From: Pandoraea cepalis
GTDB lineage: Bacteria > Pseudomonadota > Gammaproteobacteria > Burkholderiales > Burkholderiaceae
DNA length: 64,000 nt
Direction of reading: 5' to 3'
Assembly: GCF_902459665.1 (NCBI RefSeq)
Contig: NZ_CABPSL010000019.1
Location: forward strand, 1 to 64,000
The notes below the pieces were generated by a model. The model ran no database searches. It was given only the letters and a program-made list of their open reading frames with translations, and was not told the origin of the DNA. Shown piece by piece: positions 36,503-45,052 of this stretch. Position 1 is the first letter of the stretch. Each line of letters begins with the position of its first letter. Made by a program: the position numbers and the translations under genes.

Positions 36503-38135
36503 CCCGACCACATGCCCTTGTCTGATCACCACGCTAGGATGGGCCATCGCTGCGGTCATGAGCAAATGAACCCGATAAAGGGCAGAAGGCGCCGCCACAC
36601 CCGCAGCTGATGCAACCGACCGCCCGTCGAGCTCTCGGCTACCGAATCCCTTCCGGCTCCAGGGCCGGGCTACGAGATTCGGGGCGAGCTGCGTATCGAA
36701 ACAGTCTTCGGTTTACTGGCTGCGACCGGATCAACACCAGGCGCGAGTCCGCTGGCAGTCATTGCAGCAGAGCCCGACGTTCCATCCAGCGCGGCGAAAA
36801 AAATCGATGACGCGAATGTCGCTCCTCATGCGCACGCGGAACGTTCGAAGCTGCAATGTCACTGCTCAACGGCCATCGGTGGTCGCAAAAAAACGGCTGT
36901 GTCAGGGTCGACCAACTTGACGAGAGTCCTTCTTCTGCCTTTAAAATCAACATTCGACAAGCGTCCGTGCACGACAATCGAGACGCGTAGACGCAACGGT
37001 CGAAGTGTCGGTTGAATCAACTCTGCGATGGACTGGCTGCGCGGTCGACAGTACCGAGCAACCTTTCGCTATCAGCGTTTGCGGAGCAATATCGGGCGAG
37101 AGTGGATAGTCTTGCCGCTATCCAGGATCAGGCTAAACGGGACTTCGCCAGAAGCCCATTGACCGAATTGAACAGGACAGGCCAGGCACACTGCTCATGG
37201 AAATACACAGGTGCATGCCACCCTGCCTGAGTCTGCAATGTCAAAGTGCCATTCAAGTGCCACTTTGCCACTTCGGGAGACCGAAACAAGGTCACCGCGC
37301 GCCCCAAGTGCCACTCAGGTGCCACTTTCACTCATCCCGGCGGCCACACCCATCGGATTGCCCCCTCGCCAGCGGGCGACACATCCCCCCTCAAGCGGGA
37401 ACTCGACATTTCTCCCCTGCTTCGCGATGACGCGGCGTCGGATCAACACCACGATCATTTACGGCGAACAAAAAATCACGATGAAAAAGCTTGTCAAAAT
37501 GACCTCGGGTGTTTTAATTTACACGCTCTCACTAGCCGCGCTGGCGGCATCGTAGTCGCACGATCAATCAAAATCGTTCCGGGTCTCCGTGCCCAAAAAT
37601 GAACGGCTCTCGCTTTGACTTAATCTGAGCGTGGGTTATAGCGGCATTCCCATCACCAGAAAATCGTCCATGTGCTACTGCGCCGCGTGCGCCCGTAGTC
37701 CACATCGGTTCGCCCTGCCTGCGCCTGACAGGCACTTCCCGCCTTCAATCAAGATCCCACGCCAGACGGCGATTAACCGACATCTGGAAATCTATCCGTC
37801 CGCCTGCATCCCGGCGGACCGGCAATCTGCGTTCACGCCGGACGCAAATCTCACTCCGAAATCGCAAACACTCAGAGGCATTTAGTGGCCGCGCACTTGT
37901 CTCGACAGAAACCCTGCTTTATCGCGGCACGCCGCACCCCTGCGGGGGCACGCACGGCCATCGGGCCGAGATCTTTCAGCTTAGCTATACCGCTTCGCAC
38001 GTCCGGATTCTGGCGCGCAAGGCAGGGCATCGCTCGCACACTTCGCTTGCATCGCCTCACACCTGCGGCAGGATTGGCATGACGTTCGTAATCCAACTCA
38101 TTTTTCTCGAAAACCCTCTGTGGAGAATCTGCGCT
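36503..38135. other. 1.6-kb stretch before parM-like gene
   Basis: No family-recognisable gene. It includes a pair of 23-bp direct repeats (37244 and 37306) and a 24-codon frame at 37481 that begins like a signal peptide (MKKLVKMTSGVLIYTLSLAA) but stops at once and lacks a ribosome site. The last 15 bases contain GGAG for the parM-like gene. Confidence 0.4.
37244..37328. repeat. Pair of 23-bp direct repeats (GTGCCAC motif)
   Basis: Units at 37244-37266 and 37306-37328 differ at 2 of 23 positions; each contains two GTGCCA cores 11-12 bases apart and ends CACTTT. A third partial GCCACTT lies at 37267. Such iterated motifs can be binding sites for a partition or replication protein. Confidence 0.6.
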
Positions 38136-39146
38136 ATGCGTAACGAACCCCAGTTCAGTCAAGCCCCGGTCTGTGTCGGTATTGATGCCGGTTTCTACGG
38201 CACGAAGCTCTCGTTCCGGCGTGAGGGAAGTATCGTCAATGTGGGCTTTCCTTCCGTGGCGCCCTCCTTGCCAGACGGCCTCAGCACGACCCTCGAAGGC
38301 CTTTCGGCGAATGACTCGGCTCTGAAGATCAATGTCGGCGGTACCGTCTACCTGGTTGATACCAACGACGATGGTGAAGTCCGCGGAAGTGTCCTGCGCA
38401 CCGAGAACGACGCCTTTCCGCTCACGAACGAGCATGCCGCACTGGTATACGCAGCCCTGGTACGTTCCGGTCACCGGCGCATCGATCAACTTGTGTTGGG
38501 GCTGCCCATGCACACCTATAAACGATATGCTGGAAAACTCATGGAGCGTTTCAGGACCTCTCACGATTTCGGGTACGGGGCCTTCACCATCAGTAACGTG
38601 GCAGTGCTGCCACAGCCCGTCGGAACCTTTACCTACGTGAGAACGATGCAGCCGGAATATCTGAAAGCAGATACGCCGAAGTGCATCATCGATGTCGGCT
38701 GGGGTACCAGTGACGTGTTTGTCAGCTCCGGGAAGCTCCAGATTGACCATAGCCGATGCGATGGCGTGCCCAGCGGAGGTGCAGCCGCAGTCGTGCGCGA
38801 AGTTTCTCTACTGCTGCGCAGTGAGCTCGGCGGGCGATTCACGAACCTTGATCTGATCGATCGAGCCATGCGTACCGGACAACCGTTGCAACACAACGGC
38901 GCGCCGATTGACCTGAGCGATTTTTTCAACCGCGTAGCACACATCACTGTCCCGGTAGCGCGCGCCATTCTGACGCGCCTGCGCACAGCAGAGGACCTCA
39001 CTGTATTGGTCACAGGCGGCGGCGCCCGGTACTACCTTCCAGCCCTTCAGGAAACATTGGGCTGTCCGGTGACCGTGGTAGACGATCCGCGTTTCGCGAA
39101 TGCCACGGGCTTTCTTTTTGCGGGCGAAGCAAATTGCCGAAAATGA
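38136..39146 (+). CDS. ParM-like plasmid segregation actin
   Basis: 336-aa actin-fold ATPase of the ParM/Alp group. Phosphate-1 loop VGIDAGFYGTKLSF (residues about 10-23), phosphate-2 region KCIIDVGWGTSDVFVS (about 185-200) and adenosine motif VLVTGGGARYYLPAL (about 291-305). ATG 38136 has GGAG about 11 bases upstream. It should form filaments that push DNA copies apart, with an adaptor bound to a centromere. Its stop overlaps the next start by ATGA. Confidence 0.82.
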   Translation: MRNEPQFSQAPVCVGIDAGFYGTKLSFRREGSIVNVGFPSVAPSLPDGLSTTLEGLSANDSALKINVGGTVYLVDTNDDGEVRGSVLRTENDAFPLTNEHAALVYAALVRSGHRRIDQLVLGLPMHTYKRYAGKLMERFRTSHDFGYGAFTISNVAVLPQPVGTFTYVRTMQPEYLKADTPKCIIDVGWGTSDVFVSSGKLQIDHSRCDGVPSGGAAAVVREVSLLLRSELGGRFTNLDLIDRAMRTGQPLQHNGAPIDLSDFFNRVAHITVPVARAILTRLRTAEDLTVLVTGGGARYYLPALQETLGCPVTVVDDPRFANATGFLFAGEANCRK

Positions 39147-39451
39147 CTCCGCTAAAGGGCCACCACACGGTGTACAGCGACGAGCACCCCAACCTGTACG
39201 CGGTACTTGCTGCAGAACCATCGCCAAGAAGACGCGCACGCCTGCTCGTCTGGATGGCCGAGCGGGGATGCCAGCCCACATCGCAGGGGGCACTGTCGGT
39301 GCCCGGCGCGGTGCCCACTCCTCTCACAGGTCCGGTACCGCCCTCGGACACGGTAACAAAGGAGTCGCCGCTCGACGAAGACTTCTTCACGAGCATCCTT
39401 GGCGAATACATGCGGCCTGACCTGGATGATGTCACTGGAGAAGAGAGCTGA
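39143..39451 (+). CDS. Small partner of ParM-like protein
   Basis: 102-aa protein coupled by a 4-bp overlap to the ParM-like gene. The N-terminal half is basic (RRRARLLVWMAERG), the middle Pro/Thr-rich and the end acidic (SPLDEDFFTSILGEYMRPDL). Position and charge layout suit a ParR-type adaptor, with DNA-binding N-terminus and filament-binding C-terminus, but no RHH fold is obvious and no sequence match is recognised. Confidence 0.55.
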   Translation: MTPLKGHHTVYSDEHPNLYAVLAAEPSPRRRARLLVWMAERGCQPTSQGALSVPGAVPTPLTGPVPPSDTVTKESPLDEDFFTSILGEYMRPDLDDVTGEES

Positions 39452-39939
39452 ATCGGCGAACGTTCGTCGCACAAAAACGACACTTGTAGATGCCTGCGTC
39501 ACCAAAGGAAAAATGCGGTAGGCTTATCCCAGCCGTTAGATCGGCATCGAGTAAAGATCTCTCCGCTTCCCGACAGTTCTACCTAATCGGATCTGGACAC
39601 TTTGACTCCTGCCGCCGATTTCCTTTTCGTGAAGTTGGCGCATAGGTGCCTCAGAAATCAGCTTAAGCGGGACGCTGCGTCGGTCGTCGCCTCAGCGCAA
39701 ATATTCCACGCATCTAAAGGGCATCTCACAAGCTTCTGACGAGCACGAGTCTCGTCCGATGGCGAAATTCACTCGTCCGCGCAGCCCCAAGTTGCCCCCA
39801 GCAAGGTCCTCGTCGGCCACCCACATCCTCCCTGGTCAGGAAGGTTCGGGATCCAATTGAAAAATGCACCCGACCCGTCGCTCCGCCGGAGCGACGGCAG
39901 CGTTCGCTGCACTTCCAACCTCTCTTGCTGGGAGAACGT
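39452..39939. other. Intergenic, possible centromere and promoter
   Basis: 488 bases without a gene, between the ParM pair and a recombinase operon. It has a perfect 10-bp hairpin (39875-39897). No iterated array is visible, so a centromere here is unproven. Confidence 0.35.
39875..39897. repeat. Perfect hairpin before recombinase operon
   Basis: CCGTCGCTCC / GGAGCGACGG, 10-bp arms and a 3-base loop, 43 bases before the start at 39940. No T run, so an operator or leader structure is more likely than a terminator. Confidence 0.6.
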
Positions 39940-40158
39940 ATGCGCCCCCGACACTCGCGCCTGGATCACCCCGACATCGTCGCGTTCCTGCGGCGAACGG
40001 CCGTTTCTCGTCTGAAGACTAAAAATGAGACGAGCAGCAGCCTTCAGTGCATTGCCGACAAGATCGACCTCCAATGGGGACTACGTGTCCACAAGTCCAC
40101 GCTAAGCCGCTTTCTCAAGCGGCTCGGCCTGTCCTTCGCATGGAGGACCGGCAAATGA
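39940..40158 (+). CDS. Small HTH protein in recombinase operon
   Basis: 72-aa basic protein. Its C-terminal half, WGLRVHKSTLSRFLKRLGLS, resembles the homeodomain-like HTH of IS630-type transposases. GGGAG 7 bases before ATG 39940. It overlaps the tyrosine recombinase start by ATGA and is probably its regulator or directionality factor. Confidence 0.65.
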   Translation: MRPRHSRLDHPDIVAFLRRTAVSRLKTKNETSSSLQCIADKIDLQWGLRVHKSTLSRFLKRLGLSFAWRTGK

Positions 40159-41066
40159 AGAAAGCCATCCCGAGACCCGAACGCGACCTGGCAACGAGGC
40201 TGGTCTCGTCCCTTCTCATGCTGCGCACGAGCAGAGCAACGCTGAGGACGCTCGCGAACAACGCGATTGCTTCAGTCGGCACCGCTCGCAACGTAGTGCA
40301 ATGTGTGACGGACTTTCTGACGTGGCGCACGGCTGCAGACATTAGCTTAATCGAGCCGGTCACACGTGCCGAACTCGAGGCATACCTCACTCACGAGAGC
40401 TTCCGCTGGCGCCAAAAGACAGTGGATCAGCACCGTCAAGCGCTCTCTCTGGTTTTCTGCGTGACGCTGATGGACGTGGGCGCTGGGATTGCCACGCATA
40501 CTCGCGGTCGCGCGTACAGTGCGGCCGAAATGGAGCATATTGCCGTCAGACAGAGCGAGCACAACGCACTCGCCACCCGTATCGCCTTCCATTCTGGCCT
40601 GCGTGCCAGCGAGCTTATCGAGCTTCGGATTGCCGATGAGTTTCCGGCAGCGGATCGCCCGTGGCGCGGCGACCTGTTTCGCGGTCTCAACGATGGCGTC
40701 TTGTATGGAACAACCGGCAAGGGCGGACTCGCACGACGGGTCTGGATACCAGCCGACCTTCATGATCAGCTTCAGGCGAGACGACGCACCGCGCCCCGGT
40801 ACGTCACGGATCGTGGCGTGGTGAGAAGCGCTTTCTTCGACATCGGGGGTGGTCTGGCCCTCAGCCAGTCATTTAGCGACGCCAGTCAACGGGCTCTCGG
40901 GTTTTCTCTCGGCTTCCACGGCCTTCGTCACGCATACGTGCAGAACCGGCTTGAAACACTGCTGTCGCTGGGCGTCGCGCCGATCGACGCGCTCGAGATC
41001 ATCAGCCAGGAGGTCGGGCACCTGCGGCCCGACATTACCACTGCGTATCTTGTGGGGAGGTGCTGA
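40155..41066 (+). CDS. Tyrosine recombinase
   Basis: 303-aa integrase/XerD-type recombinase with a SAM-like N-terminal core-binding domain and a full catalytic set: Arg in FHSGLRASELIELR (about residue 158), Lys in TGKGGLARRV, HGLRHAYVQNRL (His/Arg box, about 258), and GHLRPDITTAYL (second His and nucleophile Tyr, about 298). It is not next to an att site here. As the middle gene of a coupled trio after a partition module, it may resolve multimers or move its own cassette. Confidence 0.88.
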   Translation: MKKAIPRPERDLATRLVSSLLMLRTSRATLRTLANNAIASVGTARNVVQCVTDFLTWRTAADISLIEPVTRAELEAYLTHESFRWRQKTVDQHRQALSLVFCVTLMDVGAGIATHTRGRAYSAAEMEHIAVRQSEHNALATRIAFHSGLRASELIELRIADEFPAADRPWRGDLFRGLNDGVLYGTTGKGGLARRVWIPADLHDQLQARRRTAPRYVTDRGVVRSAFFDIGGGLALSQSFSDASQRALGFSLGFHGLRHAYVQNRLETLLSLGVAPIDALEIISQEVGHLRPDITTAYLVGRC

Positions 41067-41067
41067 G

Positions 41068-41955
41068 ATGCGAACTTCTCCAATGCTCCCCACGGGACTG
41101 GGCGTGCGCCATCCGCGTGACGGCTCACCGGTCTATTTCGCCGTGACCGATGGACGCCGGCACGATCTGGGCGATGACCTCCGGATCGCACTCATACGCT
41201 GGGTCAGGTTACGTCACCAAACAGTGGCATCGTCACGCTGCACCACGGCTGATCTCCTTGCCCACGCAGGCACGACACCTTCCGTCCCTGTGGCAGCAAC
41301 GCGCCACATCGCGGAGCTGGCCGTGCTCGCCCTGTTCTTCGTGGAGAACAACCTGCGGTGGCTCGACGAGTTGTCCAATCAGAGCGATTTCCTTGCGTGG
41401 TTCCAACGACACAATCGCCCGGCGCCCGCCGACTCCACAGTGCGTCTGCTACGCCGCGCATGGAGTGTAATGCGAGCCCAAAGCGCCATACACAACGAGT
41501 GTCCATGGCCCAGCCTTGACCTGCGCAAACCACGGCTGCAACTCGAGGCAGCAGATGTGATCGGCACGTTTGCCGCCAAACCACTGAAGCGCCTGCTGGA
41601 CATCCTGCTGCACGACGCCGCACACGTGGCTGCCGTTCAGGTGCCTGACATGATCGTCAGCCACGAAGCAGGACTTATCGCGGCACTGGCGGCTGCCGTC
41701 CCACCTGCCATTCAGGCTCTGGTAGAGAGTGGTCGCACCGACCTCCGCCCCGCAGTCTATCAATTGAAGCTATCCGATCTGGGGCAGCTCGCTGCCTCCC
41801 CCGCTCTGGCGCTGGCCCGCCCCACGGGATGCCTGCGGTTTGAGCGTCGCGCGACCATGCTAAATGCCAAGCGGGCAACTCAGACAAATCCCGATCAGGG
41901 CAATGCGCTTGCGTTGCCTGATGCGTCCCTGATACTCGATCAGGAGCAGACATGA
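41068..41955 (+). CDS. Unknown 295-aa protein of recombinase trio
   Basis: 295-aa protein one base after the recombinase stop, with GGGGAGG upstream of ATG 41068. Mostly alpha-helical, with no catalytic R-H-R-Y pattern, no signal and no membrane helix. I do not recognise it. Tight linkage to the recombinase suggests an accessory recombination or targeting role; a decayed second recombinase is an alternative. Confidence 0.65.
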   Translation: MRTSPMLPTGLGVRHPRDGSPVYFAVTDGRRHDLGDDLRIALIRWVRLRHQTVASSRCTTADLLAHAGTTPSVPVAATRHIAELAVLALFFVENNLRWLDELSNQSDFLAWFQRHNRPAPADSTVRLLRRAWSVMRAQSAIHNECPWPSLDLRKPRLQLEAADVIGTFAAKPLKRLLDILLHDAAHVAAVQVPDMIVSHEAGLIAALAAAVPPAIQALVESGRTDLRPAVYQLKLSDLGQLAASPALALARPTGCLRFERRATMLNAKRATQTNPDQGNALALPDASLILDQEQT

Positions 41956-42031
41956 GCACACGACCAATGGGCGCTGAAGCTCAGGCACGGGTAACAGGCG
42001 ATCGGCAAACGTCGATGCACAGAGAAGGGTT

Positions 42032-42105
42032 TGCGCGAATTCTGGTTCGTAACGGGCCCCTCCCCCGATCCGCGGCCAATGCGCGAATTCAAATTCGGCG
42101 GATCG
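42032..42105. promoter_or_regulatory. Repeats upstream of excisionase-integrase
   Basis: TGCGCGAATTC occurs twice (42032-42042 and 42080-42090), and CGATCCGC (42066-42073) is exactly inverted as GCGGATCG (42098-42105). Placed 93-166 bases before the excisionase start, they fit operators or excisionase-binding sites. Confidence 0.45.
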
Positions 42106-42197
42106 CCGCAAGAAATGGGGATTCGAATAGGGATGCACGATTTCAGAGTCATCACAGCAGCGCACACCGCGCTGGCCAACGGTAGCGCGAGGCCCAA

Positions 42198-42488
42198 ATG
42201 GTTCGCTTTGTGACTATTGCAAAATTTTGCGAGTTGACGGGATACACGCCTGCTGCTGTCTACACACGGAAGTGCAAGGGCATCTGGCCGGAAGGCTCGG
42301 TCTGGAAGTACGAACCTGGCACGAAGAAAATCATGATGGACATGGAGGGATACGAACGATGGCTAGAAAGGGGACAGGAGTCGACATCGTTTCGGACTCC
42401 AGCTATGAAATCACCTTCAATTACCAAGGACAGCGATGCCGGGAGCGGGTCAAAGCGAAGCCCTGTCCTGCCAACACTCGCAAGATAA
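42198..42488 (+). CDS. Excisionase-like protein
   Basis: 96-aa protein with a short winged/MerR-like HTH (MVRFVTIAKFCELTGYTPAA) and a WKYEPGTKKIMMDMEGYERW segment typical of small phage excisionases. The last 43 codons overlap the integrase start in another frame, so the real functional part is about the first 60 residues. Would control excision direction with the integrase. Confidence 0.7.
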   Translation: MVRFVTIAKFCELTGYTPAAVYTRKCKGIWPEGSVWKYEPGTKKIMMDMEGYERWLERGQESTSFRTPAMKSPSITKDSDAGSGSKRSPVLPTLAR

Positions 42489-43582
42489 CTCAGTTCCGAG
42501 CAGCGATTCTGCATGCGATTGAGAAAGGCGAATTCGACTATGCAAAGTCCTTCCCCGATTCGCCGCGAGCGCGTCAGCTTGCCGAGAAGCCGGGCGATGT
42601 TCTAACAGTCGAGTCATATTTCGAGCAGTGGCTACGCCGCAAAAAAGCGGAAATTAAGGCGTCGACGTACAAAGGCTACGATCTCATCGTCAACAATTGG
42701 GTAATCCCGAAATTTGGCGACATGGCCCTGTCCGACTTGAAACGCGCCGCCATCCGCGATTGGCTCGCGACAATCGACGAGGCGCGCGATCACAAGGTGT
42801 CCAACAAGCGGCTGGCAAATATTCAAAGCTGCATGCGCTCTGCCCTCGGCGATGCTGCTGGCGACGAGATCATCGACGCGAATCCACTCGCTGGCTATAC
42901 CTACGCGCGTGCCGAGAGACCAAAGGAGACAGCAGAGGATGAGATTGATCCGCTCTCACCGGACGAGCAGGCGGCCGTCCTCGATAAATTGGCCGGGACA
43001 AACCGGAACCTGATCCTGTTTGCACTCTGGACTGGCATGCGTACTTCCGAATACATCGCGCTGAACTGGTCGGACATTGACTTCGTCGGTGGATATGTCC
43101 GTGTACGTCGGGCCATTACGCGGGAGGCCAAGGGTGTTGCCGAGTTTCCGAAAACATCCGCCGGACGTCGCGACATCCGCCTACTTGGACCGGCAAGTGC
43201 CGCCCTCCAGGCGCAAAAGGCCCTTACGTTTCTCACCGAACAAGATGGCGCGATTTTCAAGAACCGCGCAGGTGAGCGGTTCGCAGGCTCACACCAGATT
43301 TGGCGGATCTGGCAATCGGCGCTCAAGCGGTCTGGTGTCCGATATCGCAACCCTTATCAGACCCGACACACGTACGCATCGATGATGCTCTCGGCGGGAG
43401 AGCATCCCATGTGGGTGGCAAAGCAGATGGGGCACTCAGACTGGACGATGATCGCAAGAATTTACGGGCGATGGATGCCAGCAGCTGACTTAGGCGCGGG
43501 AGATAAAGCGGTGAAAAAGTTCGGCAAAAATGCTGGCACGAATGCTGGCATTTTGGGAGAAAAACAGGCAAAAATCGGCTAG
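42359..43582 (+). CDS. int: Site-specific integrase (tyrosine recombinase)
   Basis: 407-aa phage-type integrase: N-terminal arm-binding part with DUF3596-like start (SSYEITFNYQGQRCRERVKA), SAM-like core-binding domain (about residues 85-185) and catalytic domain with Arg in WTGMRTSEYIALNW (about 228), RHTYASMMLSAGE (about 340), GHSDWTMIARIYGRW (Tyr about 370). ATG 42359 gives the expected MARKGTGV start. It ends 48 bases from the 3' end of tRNA-Leu, the classic arrangement for an element integrated into that tRNA. Confidence 0.9.
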   Translation: MARKGTGVDIVSDSSYEITFNYQGQRCRERVKAKPCPANTRKITQFRAAILHAIEKGEFDYAKSFPDSPRARQLAEKPGDVLTVESYFEQWLRRKKAEIKASTYKGYDLIVNNWVIPKFGDMALSDLKRAAIRDWLATIDEARDHKVSNKRLANIQSCMRSALGDAAGDEIIDANPLAGYTYARAERPKETAEDEIDPLSPDEQAAVLDKLAGTNRNLILFALWTGMRTSEYIALNWSDIDFVGGYVRVRRAITREAKGVAEFPKTSAGRRDIRLLGPASAALQAQKALTFLTEQDGAIFKNRAGERFAGSHQIWRIWQSALKRSGVRYRNPYQTRHTYASMMLSAGEHPMWVAKQMGHSDWTMIARIYGRWMPAADLGAGDKAVKKFGKNAGTNAGILGEKQAKIG

Positions 43583-43675
43583 ATTTCTGCCAACCCAAAA
43601 AACTAACCCAATGATTTTAAAGGAAATTCTGGTGCGAGGAAGGGGACTCGAACCCCTACACCCTTGCGGGCGTCA
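43583..43675. other. Predicted attachment junction at tRNA-Leu
   Basis: The integrase gene ends just before the tRNA-Leu 3' end (43630). The crossover core most likely lies within the T-arm and acceptor sequence GGTGCGAGGAAGGGGACTCG. No second copy of that block is found elsewhere in the window, so the other end of the element lies to the left of position 1. Confidence 0.5.
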
Positions 43676-43717
43676 GGACCTAAACCTGGTGCGTCTACCA
43701 ATTTCGCCATCCTCGCA
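43630..43717 (-). tRNA. tRNA-Leu (UAG anticodon)
   Basis: Minus-strand cloverleaf with 7-bp acceptor stem TGCGAGG / CCTCGCA, encoded CCA (43630-43632), D-arm with TGGTAGACGC, anticodon loop TTTAGGT giving UAG, a long class II variable arm (CGCCCGCAAGGGTG) and GGTTCGAGTCC in the T-arm. A long variable arm and the UAG anticodon identify tRNA-Leu. Confidence 0.95.
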
Positions 43718-44037
43718 GCCCGTGGGCGTCGGTCGCCCTGGTCAGGCACGACACCCCAGCATCGGGTTGACGGCATGCGTCCTGTCGGACATGAAAAAGG
43801 GCGACTCGTCGCCGCCCCGCTCGCATGCGTCAAAGCAGGCGAGAATTCTACACGAAGTGATATTCACCGGCAATCTCATGCCGCATCAACGCCGCCCCGC
43901 CCCGCCCTTCCCGCGCCAACGCCACCGGCACCGCCAACCCCTCAATGCTAGAATTCGCCCCAATTCATGGCATCTGCCCCACCGGCGCGCCCGCGCACCG
44001 GCACCCGGGCACCTGACCCAACCGATACCCCATTCGC
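43718..44037. other. Intergenic between tRNA-Leu and squalene synthase-like gene
   Basis: 320 bases with no gene seen. The part next to the tRNA should hold its promoter (on the minus strand). No terminator is obvious. Confidence 0.4.
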
Positions 44038-44913
44038 ATGCAACCCCACGAGACCGCCGACGATACTTCCGGCACCCCCGCCAGCCCCGCGCAGGCCAAC
44101 GCATATTGCCGCCAGAAAGCCGGCCCTCCCGGCTCCGCCCTCTATTACGCACTACTCCAGCTACCGCCGTCCCAGCGCGACGCCGCTTACGCCGCCCACG
44201 CGTTCTGTCAGGAAATCGCCGATATCCACGCCGCCGTGCATGACCCCGGCGTCGCCCACGCAAAGCTCGACTGGTGGCGCCAGGAACTCGCGCGACTCTT
44301 CTCCGGCTCCCCAGCGCACCCCGTCTCCCGCGCGCTTGCCCCCGTCGTCCAACAGCGCGGGCTCGCCCACGCCACGTTCGAAGCCGTCCTGCATGGCGCG
44401 GAGATGGATCTCGCCCAGATGCGCTATCTCGACTTCGCAGGCCTCTCCCACTATTGCGACGCCGCCGGCGGTGCGCCCGCCGTACTCGCGGCCCATGTCT
44501 ATGGCTTCGACGACCCGCAAACGCCCGCCAGCGCCCACGCGCTCGGCCACGCGATCACGCTCGGTCGACGTATCACCGACGCCGGCGTCGATGCCCGTGC
44601 CGGTTACGTCTACTTCCCCATCAACGAGCTACAGCAATTCGGTGTGACCGCCGCCGATCTCCAGAACGGCAAGTACTCCCCCGCGTTCGTCGAACTCATG
44701 AAGTTTCAGCACGCGCGCGCGCGCGTTGCCATCAGCGAGGCGGCAGCGGCCATGCCCGCACGGGATCGTCGCCAGCAAAGGCCGCTCCTCGCCCTCGCCG
44801 CGCTGCAATTGGCCCTGATGGACGAAGTCGCCGCCAGCGACTACCAAGTGCTGCATCAACGCATCGATCTCACCCCGCTGCGCAAATTCTGGCGTGCCTG
44901 GCGCGCACGCTGA
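44038..44913 (+). CDS. Squalene/phytoene synthase family protein (HpnD-like)
   Basis: 291-aa all-alpha trans-isoprenyl-diphosphate synthase fold, opening with the family pattern YCRQKAGPPGSALYYALLQL and later HAKLDWWRQEL. The first Asp-rich motif is reduced to QEIADIHAAV, and the second reads RITDAGVDARAGYVYFP instead of the usual NILRDVGEDARRGRIYLP type. Metal binding and therefore head-to-head condensation may be altered. Likely role is hopanoid or squalene precursor synthesis (presqualene diphosphate), but a changed function is possible. Confidence 0.75.
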   Translation: MQPHETADDTSGTPASPAQANAYCRQKAGPPGSALYYALLQLPPSQRDAAYAAHAFCQEIADIHAAVHDPGVAHAKLDWWRQELARLFSGSPAHPVSRALAPVVQQRGLAHATFEAVLHGAEMDLAQMRYLDFAGLSHYCDAAGGAPAVLAAHVYGFDDPQTPASAHALGHAITLGRRITDAGVDARAGYVYFPINELQQFGVTAADLQNGKYSPAFVELMKFQHARARVAISEAAAAMPARDRRQQRPLLALAALQLALMDEVAASDYQVLHQRIDLTPLRKFWRAWRAR

Positions 44914-45052
44914 CGCACGCCGGCGGATATCCCTCCCCGGCTCACAACGTCGCGTCGCCCCCCCGGCAGCGGCACAGCGATACAGCGATATAGCGACAAA
45001 ACGAATCAGTCACATAGCCACGCAGCCACTCAAGTCCGCCAACCTCTGCGCA

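Noticed and set aside
37012-37331. Overlapping plus and minus frames of 67-72 codons
   Set aside because: Neither has a ribosome site; the minus frame's repeated WHL residues come from the DNA direct repeats.
37481-37555. 24-codon signal-peptide-like frame
   Set aside because: Stops right after the hydrophobic segment and has no Shine-Dalgarno; at best a decayed gene start.
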